A stretch of DNA of 64,000 nt. Source: G965220075 sp965220075 (GTDB lineage: Bacteria > Chloroflexota > UBA11872). The stretch is taken from contig OZ244806.1 in the NCBI GenBank assembly GCA_965220075.1, positions 1,364,001 through 1,428,000 on the forward strand, written 5' to 3'. Made by a program: the position numbers and the translations under genes. The first letter of the stretch is position 1, and every line of letters begins with the position of its first letter. Below, in pieces: positions 51,901 to 59,810 of the stretch. A model generated the notes under the pieces. It searched no databases, had not been told where the DNA came from, and was given only the letters and a program-made list of their open reading frames with translations.

Positions 51901-54686
51901 GGATCGTTATAGGTCACCGTGACCGTCTGGCCCGTCGTGATCGCGGTGGGGAGCTTCAGTGCAACCGTCTTCCCGCTGACGGTCGCGGTGGTAACGTCCC
52001 GGCGCTCGCCCTGCACCATGATCTGGAAGTTGGCGGTCGCCGGCTCGTTGCCGTCGTCCAGGATCTCGTCGTAGGTCAGGGTGATGGTGGCGCCGTCGGT
52101 TGACATCGCCACGCTCTGATAAATCGGCGGCTGCTGGTCGAGCACCGTGGAGGCGTTCGTGACCTTGTCGTCGACCAAGTCGACCGCATCGTTGCCCGCG
52201 GCATCCTGGATCGCATTCGCGTCGTCGCCACTCGTCGGATCGGTATAGCTCACCGTGACGTCCTGCAGCTCCCGCACCGCACTGGCCAGCCGCAGCACGA
52301 CATTGCGACCGCTGACCGTGACCGCGGAGCCCGACGCTAGGTCCGCCGATTCCCCGTCCACCTCCACCGCGAAGTCGCTGGCCGCCGGTCCGGCCGCGTC
52401 GTCCAGCGCCTCGTCATAGACCAGTGTGATGCTAAGACCATCGGTGGACATGGCCGCCCGCGAAAACCTGGGCGCGCGGTTGTCCTGGGCTTGGGAATCA
52501 TTCGGCACCGGCTCGTTCTCGAGCGTGGCCGCGTCGTTGCCCGAGCGGTCCTGGACCGCATTTCCGTCATCGCCCGTGGTCGGATCGAAGTAGCTCACCG
52601 TGACGGTCTGCTCCACCGTCACCGGGCTGGCCAGACGCAACTCGACCTGCCGGTTGTTGACGCGCACGCTTGAGACGTCTCGCCGCTCGCCCTCGACCGT
52701 AACCGCGAAGTTCGTGGTCCCCGGCCCGGCCTGGCTGTCTAGTAGCTCGTCGTAAGTCAGGGTGATTTTGTTGCCGTCGCTCGACAACGCCACGCTCTGA
52801 AAGATGGGGGCAACGCCATCGTCGACCGTGGATTCATTCGTGACCGTCCGTTCGCTCAAGTCGGCCGCGTCGTTGCCGGACCGGTCCTGAATCGCGTTCT
52901 CGTCATTGCCGGACGTCGGATCCGTGTAGGCCACCGTGACGCCCTGGTTTTCCGTCACCGCGCCGCCCAGGCTCAGCCTGACCTCCCGGATTCGAACGTC
53001 CACCGTCGAAACCGTCACGGCCTGGCCGTCCACCTTGACCGTGAAGTCGGTGGTCGCGGGTGCGTTCGAGCTATCCAACGACTCGTTGTAGGTCAGGACG
53101 ATCGTCAGACCGTCGCGCGACAGCTCCGCCATCTCAAACGTCGGCGGCACTTCGTCCGTCGACGGCGGGTCCGCGTCCGGCTGTCCCCGAGGGCATATGC
53201 CGCCGCCGGTCAACCGGACAAACCCAATGTTGTCGAGGCTGGCGGGAACGTCCGCCGCCTCGATATTCAGTTTGTTGTTGTCCAGCAGCAGGATCGCCAG
53301 CTTGCCAGGATCGACCGACTTCTGGTTGCCAATATCTCCCAGTTCGCTGGGAATATTCCCGGTGAGGAAGTTGCACGTGAGGCTGATGTAGTCCACGTTC
53401 CGGAGGTCGCCCAGCTCGGACGGAATACCGAGACTCAACCCGTTGTCGTTGAGGTTCAGGCTCTCCAAGCTCGTGAGATCGCCCAGTTCCGTCGGAATGG
53501 CGCCGCTCAATTCATTTCGAGCCAGGCTCAACTCCCTGAGCAGTGTCAGGTCGCCCAGTTCCGCCGGAATGGCGCCATTGAGCCGGTTCGTGTCCAAGTA
53601 CATATGCGTGAGTTGCGTGAGGTCGCCCAGCGCCGAGGGAATGGAGCCGCTGAGCTGGTTCTCACCCAGGTGCAGGTGCTGCAGCTTGCTCAGGCGCCCA
53701 AGCTGAGAGGGGATGCTGTTTTGCAAGCCGTTGAGCGACAGGTCGAGTTGCTCCAGTTCGGCAAGGTTGCCTAACTGTGACGGGATCGAACCGCTCAGTT
53801 GGTTCCCCCAGAGGCTAAGCACCTCTAGCTTCGTGAGATTCCCAAATGCCGAGGGAATGCTGCCGTCGAAGTCGTTGCCGTCGAGGTGTAGCGATCTCAG
53901 TTCCCCGAGGCTTCCCAACGCCGCCGGGATGGACCCCGATAGGTTGTTGTCAAACAGTCCCAGGCCTCGCAGCGCACTCAGGTTTCCCAGGCTGGCGGGG
54001 ATGGGATTCTGGACCGCGGTTGGTGCGGGGTTTCCCGCCGTGGGGTGGGTTGCCAAGCCAAGGAAGTTTCGATCCAGACCCAGATTTTCCAATGAGCTCA
54101 GGTTGCCGAAGTCGCTGGGGATTCCGCCGCTCAACTGGTTGATGGACAGACTCATATAGATCAGGTTGCTCAGGCTGCCCAGCCCGGTGGGAATGCTGCC
54201 GGTCAACGCATTCTGGTCCAGGCGCAACTCTTCCAGGTTCGACAGGTTGCCAAGCTCGGCCGGGATCGAGCCGGTCAACCCAAGCTTCCACATCTTGAGA
54301 TACCGCAAGTTGGGAAGACTGCCCAGCCCCACGGGGACCGTTCCGCCCAGCGTCAGCGGATTTTGGTCGCCCCGCATCGATCCGTAAAGCTCAAGTGACC
54401 TGACGCCTTGGTCGGCGTTACTGAAGATGCCGTCCCAATGCACCATGTCCAGGCCCTCTGACCAGTTCAGCCGGCCATTGGGGTCCAGGGCAGCCTTGAG
54501 GTCGATCAACGTGCGGCAGTCCCGGATCCGAGCGGCGCTGTCCTGCGAGGCGCAGTGGCTGCTGGCGGCGGCCGGCGGCGCGACGCTCCCGGCCGTGGCC
54601 AAAAGGGTCAGCCCGAAGACGGCAGCCACCATGGCGACCAGCCGCAAAGAGACCGCCCGGCGCGCTCGTTGGGTTCGGACCCTCAA
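45960..54686 (-). CDS. Giant exported LRR/SwmB-repeat surface protein
   Basis: A protein of about 2900 residues. A signal peptide (LRLVAMVAAVFGLTLLATAG) precedes plant-type leucine-rich repeats of 24 residues (LGNLSNLEELRLDQNALTGS type), at about 54500-53190. Next come 15 repeats of about 100 residues, each ending with AIQDxxGNDAA-like residues; they match SwmB-type repeats (53150-48100). A Pro/Ser/Gln-rich linker and a DUF11-like domain (LAYTLTASNTGTVNLTGVTW) follow, then two copies of a 210-residue domain (DVHLAHNIPDL, FGYPKTEARYD). It is likely cell-surface adhesion or calcium-binding. The TTG at 54686 is my choice; the open frame extends to a TTG at 54815. Confidence 0.85.
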   Translation of the reverse strand: MRVRTQRARRAVSLRLVAMVAAVFGLTLLATAGSVAPPAAASSHCASQDSAARIRDCRTLIDLKAALDPNGRLNWSEGLDMVHWDGIFSNADQGVRSLELYGSMRGDQNPLTLGGTVPVGLGSLPNLRYLKMWKLGLTGSIPAELGNLSNLEELRLDQNALTGSIPTGLGSLSNLIYMSLSINQLSGGIPSDFGNLSSLENLGLDRNFLGLATHPTAGNPAPTAVQNPIPASLGNLSALRGLGLFDNNLSGSIPAALGSLGELRSLHLDGNDFDGSIPSAFGNLTKLEVLSLWGNQLSGSIPSQLGNLAELEQLDLSLNGLQNSIPSQLGRLSKLQHLHLGENQLSGSIPSALGDLTQLTHMYLDTNRLNGAIPAELGDLTLLRELSLARNELSGAIPTELGDLTSLESLNLNDNGLSLGIPSELGDLRNVDYISLTCNFLTGNIPSELGDIGNQKSVDPGKLAILLLDNNKLNIEAADVPASLDNIGFVRLTGGGICPRGQPDADPPSTDEVPPTFEMAELSRDGLTIVLTYNESLDSSNAPATTDFTVKVDGQAVTVSTVDVRIREVRLSLGGAVTENQGVTVAYTDPTSGNDENAIQDRSGNDAADLSERTVTNESTVDDGVAPIFQSVALSSDGNKITLTYDELLDSQAGPGTTNFAVTVEGERRDVSSVRVNNRQVELRLASPVTVEQTVTVSYFDPTTGDDGNAVQDRSGNDAATLENEPVPNDSQAQDNRAPRFSRAAMSTDGLSITLVYDEALDDAAGPAASDFAVEVDGESADLASGSAVTVSGRNVVLRLASAVRELQDVTVSYTDPTSGDDANAIQDAAGNDAVDLVDDKVTNASTVLDQQPPIYQSVAMSTDGATITLTYDEILDDGNEPATANFQIMVQGERRDVTTATVSGKTVALKLPTAITTGQTVTVTYNDPTIGIDDLFAIQDRSGNDAASLIDQDVTNASVVTDGTAPKFVRAVMSSDGRSITLTYDEVLDDGNGPGTGDFTVTVDEVGAEPSQVTLSGRTVVLGLGTGVLSLQDVTVSYTDPTGNDDSNAIQDAAGNDAVSLVDQEVANASTVLDEVAPVFQSATTSSDGTKIILTYDEILDSANKPATANFDITVEDEDRGASTVTVIGKTVELGLGSAVTTGQVVTVAYTDPTDGVDDTNAIQDRAGNDAADLDEREITNASGTADGTAPQFLRAALTSDGWTITLTYDEVLDDTNQPATTDFAVTVDGDSEAISSVDVRGREVLLFLVGRVPSLTEVKVTYTDPSGSNDANAIQDPAGNDADSLVDQSVTNASTVLDEQAPQFVSATTSTDGTKVILTYDEVLDGENEPATGNFEVTVHEEPRDVSTVSVSGKTVELELGSAITTGQPVRVAYTDPTLGVDDTNAIQDRAGNDAADLYSSQVTNASTVADTRAPRFVRAAMSSDGGTLTLTYDEVLDGTNRPSTGEFAVTVAGSAADVSSVDVSGRAVSVDLDTAVTAGQDVRVSYTDPSTDNDDNAIQDPAGNDAATLTNQSVANTSTVPDERAPEFSSAAMSSDGLTLTLTYDENLDSGNGPRPADFVVSAEGERRTVSTVTVSGTDVALRMAGVITSALTVAVTYTDPTAGVNDTKAIQDAAGNDAAAVSLSILNYSLVEDTTPPGFVRAVVSSDGGTITLTFDEVLDADRGPLDSAFTVKVDGESVDLSTASAVIVRGRTVVVGLDTAVLTGQDVTVTYTDPTSGNDRNAIQDPAGNDAATLTDQMVTNASTVPDERAPEFVSAATSTHGLTITLTFDEILDGQRGPRTANFGLTVQGERRDISTVNVNAKTVQLGLGAAITIGQVLTVAYTDPTAGVDDANAIQDRSGNDAASLSKTVTNDSTVVDTTGPSFVRAVLSSDGGTIVLTYDEVLDAVNTPGTTDFAVTVDEQSAALSSNSPVTVRGRTVALGLDSAVTADQDVSVTYTDPTAGNDTYAIQDPAGNDASSLTDQMVTNASAVPDERAPDFLSAATTADGLMIVLTFDENLDGGNGPRTSDFAVTVQGERQAVSAVSVSGKTVTLDLDSAITTGETVAVIYTDPTAGVDDRNAIQDSVGNDAASLTEPVENNSAVDDTEAPTLDRAETTSDGGRIILTFNEVLDSASVPAGSEFTVTVDEASVNLASASPVTVRGRTVVLGLDSAVTENQTITVSYDDPTDGDDSGVIQDPAGNDAADIVDQTVTNRVGQRPSPPPPSQPQPSQPPPSQPPPSQPQPSQPQPSQPSSSQPPSSRQPTSTISLDVLLTVPEAPVPVGETLAYTLTASNTGTVNLTGVTWRDVTSGGTAQPLSNLAAGASVTATGSFGPVQTHHLPGIILTVAVDTDQTDERLASKFVTLTAAPSESSGRQSPPSGQDGLSGQPPGSSTRTRVPSSLVLRVVRVQYNVPDVHLAHNIPDLLLTLPDGSETTCNFLTHYENTGGLTRWGHTTSEVLEERPGSLTQYYQRGVVDCHEREGEWLMERRLTWDHFGGGVDGSPDLGFEPHLLSEQPGEQLGPWGHRVSDYAVDGTYTGFLDFFTALGGVPAFGYPKTEARYDNDPRAVLGIAAATPGFIRQYFQAAVMEYHPDTLSTIMLRLLGDDLRDRRYPKQSYLTFASFGSVAPLRVGQIYVAELVTPGVAAAPVEPPAPSTPPPVAPPVTTTQPAPSTLKLVVDRVLFSEPDVHLAHNIPDLTLTLANGSEADCGFLTYYEATHGLARWGHPISEVLEERPGKLTQYFQRGVLDCHESDGEWLVERRLAWDYIGGGAEGAPDLGVEPHLLSEQPGELLGPWGHRVSDYAVDGTYAGFLDFFTALGGVATFGYPKTEARYDDDPRAVLRVPSGTPTVIRQYFQAAVLEYHPDDELQPVKLHLLGHDLRDWRYPAYRAFVGFGSFGRLTQGQPYYPVATSNVLPPVG
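47940..48065 (-). repeat. 15-bp tandem repeats encoding the Pro-Ser-Gln linker
   Basis: On the plus strand the unit ggctgggagggaggt, alternating with ggctgggagggctgt, is repeated about seven times. It encodes the PPSQP-type linker of the giant protein. Such short coding tandems change copy number by slippage. Confidence 0.7.
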
Positions 54687-54744
54687 CGTTGGGGACGCCC
54701 GGGTGCCGAAGCTCGCGCTAGGCGAGTGGCACCCCCGTAGTAGG

Positions 54745-54840
54745 GAAGATATCCCCACGGGGCTATGGACAGGCTTGGCCCCCCTCGGCTGTCTCCCTGG
54801 GCTTGCACGCGTCAAGCCGCAGCCTCGGGAGCAAAAGCTA
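54745..54840 (-). other. Structured leader upstream of the giant protein gene (possible pseudoknot RNA)
   Basis: On the minus strand CTCCC and GGGAG can pair across the hairpin GGCTTG-ACGCGTG-CAAGCC, while GGCTG and CAGCC can pair in a crossing manner, which would make a pseudoknot. A second hairpin with CCCCGT and ACGGGG arms follows toward the gene. It lies between the TTG at 54815 and the one at 54686, so it would be untranslated if the shorter protein is right. No known riboswitch class was recognised. Confidence 0.3.
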
Positions 54841-55111
54841 GCCTAAGCCGCCGACCAGCGTCAACCGGCGGGGCGCGGCGCCGCCCCTTTGGCTGCGACG
54901 CGGAGCTCCAGCAGTGGCGGCACGCGCCGAATGTAGCGACGTTCCAAGCCGTGGGCTTCTATTGGTGCAACGTGACGGCGGCGCACGCTGCCTTCTTCAA
55001 GAGAATCAGCGAAGGGCCGCCCTATCCGGCCAGCCAGGTGCCTGCCCGGAACCACTACCCTAACTCCCTTACCGGCTGAGGAGTCGCCGCCGCGCGCGGT
55101 ATGTAGCTGAA

Positions 55112-55452
55112 AAATCCAGTCTCACTCTTTTCTGCGCGCGCCGACACGCTGGCGGCCGCTCGGACCCCCGACACTGCGGACGGCGGATCTACTTATTTCG
55201 CGCGGGCGCGACAGGATCACAATCTGGACCCCACGTCGGTTTGTCGACGTCCGGGTCAAAGGTCCGAACCGGCCGTGGACCCATGAACATACATTCCATG
55301 CGCGGGACGGCGGCACGCTCGCATCGGACCAGGTTACATACGCCGTGCTTGGAGGATCGCTGGCTAATTTCCTGGTCGTCAGGCGCGACGAAGAACGGAT
55401 TTTTGCCCATTGGCATCGAACTATAAGTGAAGTATTCAATCGGACTTCGTAG
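55112..55452 (+). pseudogene. SRPBCC (polyketide cyclase-like) domain remnant
   Basis: A stop-free plus-strand frame without a start codon reads RITIWTPRRFVDVRVKGPNR, then WTHEHTFHARDGGTLASDQV, and ends IFAHWHRTISEVFNRTS. The W-x-HEHTF...GGT-x-x-x-DxV-x-Y pattern is the C-terminal half of SRPBCC ligand-binding proteins. The first third of the domain and any start are missing. It is a decayed gene in an otherwise empty region (54846-55720). Confidence 0.55.
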
Positions 55453-55720
55453 GCAGATGTAGCGTTACTGAATCGTGTTATGCCGCCTTCTTGCATAGTT
55501 GTACTCTGACATCTATTTGATTCTCTTGTGGGTTTTCTAAACAGCTAATGACTGACGCACTTCGTGCGGTAATCGTACGGTATAGAACAATTGCAATTGT
55601 GCGAATGGCAGTCAAAATGGAAATCTATTCGGATTCCCTTGGTTTTGGCATGATATGCTGCGCGGCCATAACACTCCGCCCCATGCCGAGGGGCGGGAAT
55701 CCCGGTCGAAGAGACGCACG
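55453..55720 (+). promoter_or_regulatory. AT-rich leader region before the ABC transporter operon
   Basis: Roughly 55490-55660 is markedly AT-rich compared with its surroundings and lies directly upstream of the ABC transporter genes, so it probably contains their promoter. No specific -35/-10 pair can be assigned with confidence. Confidence 0.35.
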
Positions 55721-56635
55721 GTGAATGACCTCGTAATCCAGACGGAGGCTTTGACCAAGTACTACGGATCGATACTTGCCGTGGACAGTCTGTCCTTGCA
55801 GGTGCCGCGCGGGCACGTCTTTGGACTGCTGGGCCCGAACGGCTCGGGCAAGACGACCCTGATCAGCATGCTGCTGGGCCTGGTGCGGCCCACCTCGGGC
55901 AGCTTCAGCCTGCTTGAGCCGGGCACGGGGCAGGACGAGGCGCTGCATCGCATCGGCGCGATCGTGGAGACGCCGTCGTTCTATCCGAATCTGTCGGGGC
56001 GGCGCAACCTGGCCTACTTCCAGGGCATCTCGGGACGCGGCACGCCTGGGGAGTTGGACGGACTGCTGGAGCAGGTAGGGCTTGGGGAACGAGGAGGCGA
56101 CCGCTTCGGGACGTACTCGCTGGGGATGAAACAGCGCTTGGGACTGGCCTACACGCTGCTCGGCGGCCCCGAGCTATTGCTGCTAGACGAGCCGACCAAC
56201 GGGATGGACCCGGCGGGCATGGCGGAGGTACGGGAGCTGATCCGGGACCTTGGAACGGCGGGCCGGACCGTTCTGATTTCGAGTCACTTGCTGCATGAGG
56301 TAGAGCAGGTGTGCGACAGCGTGGCGATCCTCTCGAAGGGCAAGCTGATCGCGCAGGGCGCGGTGGCGGAGCTGTTGCAGCCGCGCGAGCAGGTTCGGCT
56401 GCGGACCTCGGACGATGCGAAGGCGCGCGCGATCCTGGGTGCGCTGGAATGGATCGAGGAGGTCAAATCGGAGGACGGAGCGCTGGTGGTGGCGGTTGCG
56501 CATGCGCGCTCGACGGAGCTGAGCGCGGCTTTGAGCCGGCAGGAGGTCTACGTCACGGAGATCGCGCCGGTTCAGGTATCCCTGGAGGAGTACTTCCTGG
56601 AGATCACGGGGGATGAAGGCGAGCGGTCGGAATGA
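55721..56635 (+). CDS. ABC transporter ATP-binding protein
   Basis: A 304-residue ATPase: Walker A GLLGPNGSGKTTLIS (near residue 38), signature YSLGMKQRLGLA (near 133), Walker B LLLLDEPTNGMDP (near 150) and H-loop LISSHLLHE. The C-terminal 90 residues are the regulatory tail seen in ABC-2 exporters of the bacitracin/lantibiotic type. A GTG at 55721 is preferred over an ATG at 55655. Its stop overlaps the ATG of the permease gene (ATGA). Confidence 0.9.
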   Translation: MNDLVIQTEALTKYYGSILAVDSLSLQVPRGHVFGLLGPNGSGKTTLISMLLGLVRPTSGSFSLLEPGTGQDEALHRIGAIVETPSFYPNLSGRRNLAYFQGISGRGTPGELDGLLEQVGLGERGGDRFGTYSLGMKQRLGLAYTLLGGPELLLLDEPTNGMDPAGMAEVRELIRDLGTAGRTVLISSHLLHEVEQVCDSVAILSKGKLIAQGAVAELLQPREQVRLRTSDDAKARAILGALEWIEEVKSEDGALVVAVAHARSTELSAALSRQEVYVTEIAPVQVSLEEYFLEITGDEGERSE

Positions 56636-57669
56636 TTGCGCACGTACTCAACCTGGCACGGTGGGAATGGTTCAAGCTGCGGCGGCGGCGGATGCCGTGG
56701 ATACTGCTGGTGATCCTGGTGGCGGTGCCGCTGGTCTCGTTTTGGGCCACGTTCGGCTTCTACCAGAGCCGCGTATGGCTGGATGACACAACTTCGAGCC
56801 ACACCGTTAACCTTGCCGACGGCAGCTCGACCACGGTCGAAGTGTCATGCCGGGATGTAATTGAAGGGGACCTGCCGGCTGAGATCGATAAGCTCTCGCA
56901 GGCGGATCGGCAGCGAGTGCTCGATCAGGTTGAGGGCTTCCGATCCGGCGCCTGTGAACCTCTAGTTGAAGCCAATCAAGGGATGCGGAACGTCCTCGAG
57001 CTTCCCCTGGGCATTAGTTTCGGTCTCGTCTTCGCTCACACGGTGGGTGTGATGCTCATCATCGTATTGGCCTCATCGGTGATCGGCACCGAATACGGCT
57101 GGGGCACCCTGCGCGCGGCCCTCATACAGGGAGTCGGCCGCTGGCAGTTTCTAACGTCGAAGGCGCTGCTGGTCATGCTGGTGGGCGCCGGTGGAATACT
57201 CGTAGCGGCGGTCGCGGTGGCCGTCAGCGGCCTCGTTGCCACGCCTTTCTTGGAGTTCTCCAATGGGGAGTCTGCGCAACCCGGTCATCAGTGGTCCGAC
57301 GCGGCCATAGCGTTCGGCAAGACAATCTACGGACTTGTTCCCTACGTGGCGCTGGCCATGCTGTTTGCGGTATTGACGTCTTCGTCGGGCGTGGGCATGG
57401 CAATCGCCTTGGGCTATCACATTGTGGAGCAAGTCGTTGTCGGCATATTGATGAACTTCGGGTGGTTTGAGGGCATCTCGCACTTCGTCCTGGGCCGCGC
57501 GGTGGGCGGATGGCTCAACGTAACTGTGAACGGGGGACCCCCGGATCCCATCGAGCCGACCGATGCTCTTCAAGGCGCGCTGGTGATGCTGGCATACACG
57601 GTGATCCTGGGCGCCATTGCGCTGTGGGTGTTCCAGCGGCGCGACGTGGCCGGCGCCAAGGGCGAATAG
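56632..57669 (+). CDS. ABC-2 type transporter permease
   Basis: A 345-residue membrane protein with about six predicted segments: residues 18-40 (MPWILLVILVAVPLVSFWAT), a large extracytoplasmic loop, then near 128-152, 178-200, 240-262, 265-285 and 306-330 (ALVMLAYTVILGAIALWVFQ). It pairs with the ATPase to export a lipid, peptide or drug; the substrate is unknown. Confidence 0.85.
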   Translation: MIAHVLNLARWEWFKLRRRRMPWILLVILVAVPLVSFWATFGFYQSRVWLDDTTSSHTVNLADGSSTTVEVSCRDVIEGDLPAEIDKLSQADRQRVLDQVEGFRSGACEPLVEANQGMRNVLELPLGISFGLVFAHTVGVMLIIVLASSVIGTEYGWGTLRAALIQGVGRWQFLTSKALLVMLVGAGGILVAAVAVAVSGLVATPFLEFSNGESAQPGHQWSDAAIAFGKTIYGLVPYVALAMLFAVLTSSSGVGMAIALGYHIVEQVVVGILMNFGWFEGISHFVLGRAVGGWLNVTVNGGPPDPIEPTDALQGALVMLAYTVILGAIALWVFQRRDVAGAKGE

Positions 57670-57735
57670 CTACCCGACGGTCTGTCCGCGGACTGCTCGA
57701 CTAAGCCGTCCGAGCTCCGGCGCACAGCCTGCCCC

Positions 57736-57768
57736 TCTGTCACTCCGGCGCACGCCGGAGTCCAGGTC
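57736..57768. repeat. Short palindromic repeat (gtcactccgg family)
   Basis: gtcactccggcgcacgccgg followed by agtccagg forms a stem-loop just after the ABC operon, in the gap between convergent genes. It belongs to the same family as the units at 4903-5111 and could act as a terminator. Confidence 0.6.
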
Positions 57769-57901
57769 CACTCCCTCCCGGTCGCTGGCCGGGTCCTCAA
57801 GCCCGGGCGCATGTAGAGCAAACCTCCAGCATGCGGCTCATGTCGGAGCTCCGCATCCATCTGTTCGGGCGGCATTTGCGCCGCGGCAATCTCACCGCCC
57901 C

Positions 57902-58804
57902 TTAGAGGCTTTGATCCGCGCTTACGCTGCCGTGATGGTGGATCTCGAGGATGCGCGCTACCCCGTCTCCCGGGTTGCGCACTGAGCACGACGCAGTCGC
58001 GGGAGCGTAGACGGTGCTGCCGGCCATGGCCGCCGCGGACTCATCCTCCACGGCGGCGTCTGCTTCGCCGTCGAGGATGAAGACCGCCGATTCGGTGGCG
58101 CTTCCGGCCGCGAGCTCCAGCCTGCCGCCCGGGTTCAGCCCGGTCACGGCAATTTCCAGCGCTTCCGACCGCAGCGCCCGGCCGTCGGTCCCGGCGACCA
58201 CGGCTCGGGGACCCATGACCATCTGCCGGCCGCGGCACCCCGTTAGCGCGGCGCGCACCGCTGTACGCCGGGCGGCGGGGGGATCGGTCGATAGCTCATG
58301 GGCGGTGCGCGTGTGCTGTCCCGCGTTCCGTTGCGGCCGGTACCCGTCGGGGGGCGCCGGGATCGGCTCAGGGCGCGTCTCGGATCCGCTCGGCGCGTAG
58401 GGCGGCACCGAGGTCAGCGCGTGGATGTCCAGCAGCTCGAGCGGTTCGGCGCCGTAGGGCCGGTGCCCGTGCCGCACGCCCGTCGGAACGTAGGCCCCGG
58501 CGCCCGGACCGAGCACGCGCAGCTCATCGCCGATCTGGAAGAGACCCTGTCCTTTCACCAGGTAGTAAGCATGCTCGTGGTCGGGGTGCGTGTGCAGGGC
58601 GGTCCAGCCCCCGGGCGCGTAGCGGCTGTGCGTGAGAGTCAGCCGCTCCGTCGCGATGGCGCCGATTTTGTACCTGGCATACACCGCCGCGGGACCGAGG
58701 GTGACCCAGTTCCAGTCGTAGGCGTGGTGGACGCCCGGCCAGAACTGCTCGATCAGATCGCCGAACGGCTTGCGGGCTGAATCAGGCGTCTGGATGTATC
58801 GCAT
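57902..58804 (-). CDS. Double-cupin protein
   Basis: About 300 residues with two cupin barrels. The first has the metal-binding motif WTALHTHPDHEHAYYLVKGQ and GAYVPTGVRHGHRP. The second (LEIAVTGLNPGGRLELAAGS ... VFILDGEADAAVEDE) lacks the His set, so it is probably non-catalytic. Such bicupins include dioxygenases, isomerases and sugar-processing enzymes. The ATG at 58804 (MRYIQTPD) is my choice; an ATG at 58840 also fits. 58850-59097 shows no gene. Confidence 0.75.
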   Translation of the reverse strand: MRYIQTPDSARKPFGDLIEQFWPGVHHAYDWNWVTLGPAAVYARYKIGAIATERLTLTHSRYAPGGWTALHTHPDHEHAYYLVKGQGLFQIGDELRVLGPGAGAYVPTGVRHGHRPYGAEPLELLDIHALTSVPPYAPSGSETRPEPIPAPPDGYRPQRNAGQHTRTAHELSTDPPAARRTAVRAALTGCRGRQMVMGPRAVVAGTDGRALRSEALEIAVTGLNPGGRLELAAGSATESAVFILDGEADAAVEDESAAAMAGSTVYAPATASCSVRNPGDGVARILEIHHHGSVSADQSL

Positions 58805-59097
58805 CGAACCCCGGGCCGCCGTGCCTTGCGACAGTCCCATGCCGATTTTGGCCCGTCGTCCCGCGCCGCGCGAGAGTGTTTCGCAAGAGACCTCGTGCAG
58901 GGCGGGCCGTCCGCTCGCGCAACCGCGGCGTGAGTTCGGTCCAGTCACGCGCGCGTGGGGACGGCCCTGAGCTGGCGGCGCCGGCCGTTCCTTATCTCAA
59001 GAAACCCTGGCTATCCGTGTGTGCGGTCCAGCGTGGCGCTCACGGCATCCGCCTCGCTCCATCCTGCGGTCGATGATGGAGCCCACCTGTTCAACGA

Positions 59098-59298
59098 TTA
59101 GACAGTCTCGAACTCCAGGGCGGAGAGATTCAGGTTGGAGGAGCGTTTCGAGAGGTGGAGCATTTCGACGCCGACGACTTCGTGAGACTCGTTGTGGTCG
59201 AGCACCACTTCAGGCGACACCTCTTCGGACTCGACGATCGGGGAGTCGTCGAGGCGCAGGTACAGGGCGTCGGATTTCTTATCGACGTTCAGCTTCAT
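59098..59298 (-). CDS. DUF2283 family protein
   Basis: A 66-residue protein: MKLNVDKKSDALYLRLDDSP, EEVSPEVVLDHNESHEVVGV and a short C-terminal tail. It is a typical full-length DUF2283 domain, a family often found in toxin-antitoxin-like pairs with DUF4258. No DUF4258 partner is present; the ATG overlaps the stop of a DprA-like remnant (ATGA). Confidence 0.8.
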   Translation of the reverse strand: MKLNVDKKSDALYLRLDDSPIVESEEVSPEVVLDHNESHEVVGVEMLHLSKRSSNLNLSALEFETV

Positions 59299-59580
59299 GG
59301 GTCTTCTTTCATGTTACGGTCAAAGAATACGCCATCATCCGCCAGGACTTCAGTTCGGCTACCCGGCGCGGCTCGCACAATCAGCAGCGCGTCGGCTTGG
59401 TCGACCACGAAGCGGTTGCGCTCGGCGGCCGGCTTGGCCGTCACCCGCCGCTGCGCGTCGTCGAACGGCGAGAGAACCAGCAGCGTAGTAAGCCTTGAGT
59501 ATCAGGTCTCCAGGACAGCGAACCGAGCAGAATAGGGCGGTCAGCGGCTCTTCCATTAGAGCTAGATTCCCCTTCGACAT
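59295..59580 (-). pseudogene. DprA-like (SLOG) protein with internal deletion
   Basis: The start reads MSKGNLALMEEPLTALFCSV and RCPGDLILKAYYAA. After a loss of roughly 50-60 residues the end reads LVLSPFDDAQRRVTAKPAAE and ADALLIVRAAPGSRTEVLA in another frame. These are the two ends of a DprA/SMF-like Rossmann protein of the type that binds nucleic acid. It cannot make a complete protein. It overlaps the DUF2283 start. Confidence 0.6.
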
Positions 59581-59616
59581 GGCTGTCGGCGGGAGCTCGA
59601 CACCCATCAGCCGCCC

Positions 59617-59694
59617 CCTCCCGTCACTCCCACCCCCTCCCGTCATTCCCGCCCCCTCCCGTCACTCCCGCCCCCTCCCGTCACTCCCGCGAAA
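59617..59694. repeat. Four tandem copies of a 19-bp unit
   Basis: The unit ccctcccgtcactcccgcc is present four times in a row with single-base changes (cacc and catt variants). It is a slippage-type array built from the core of the dispersed gtcattcccg palindrome family. The copies are directly adjacent with no spacers, so this is not a CRISPR array. Confidence 0.8.
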
Positions 59695-59753
59695 GGAGAC
59701 CTTTGCATAACTGGTCGACACCCCACTCGCAAGCCTCGGATCACCCTCACCCT

Positions 59754-59780
59754 AGCCCTCTCCCTTCAAGGGAGAGGGGA
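59754..59780. terminator. Strong hairpin (ccctctcccttcaagggag type)
   Basis: CCTCTCCCTT and AAGGGAGAGG form a nearly perfect stem with almost no loop. It is a widespread palindromic repeat in GC-rich genomes and may terminate transcription here; there is no U-tract. Confidence 0.4.
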
Positions 59781-59810
59781 TAATGCCCGCTCTCCCGCCT
59801 CCGCTGGAGA

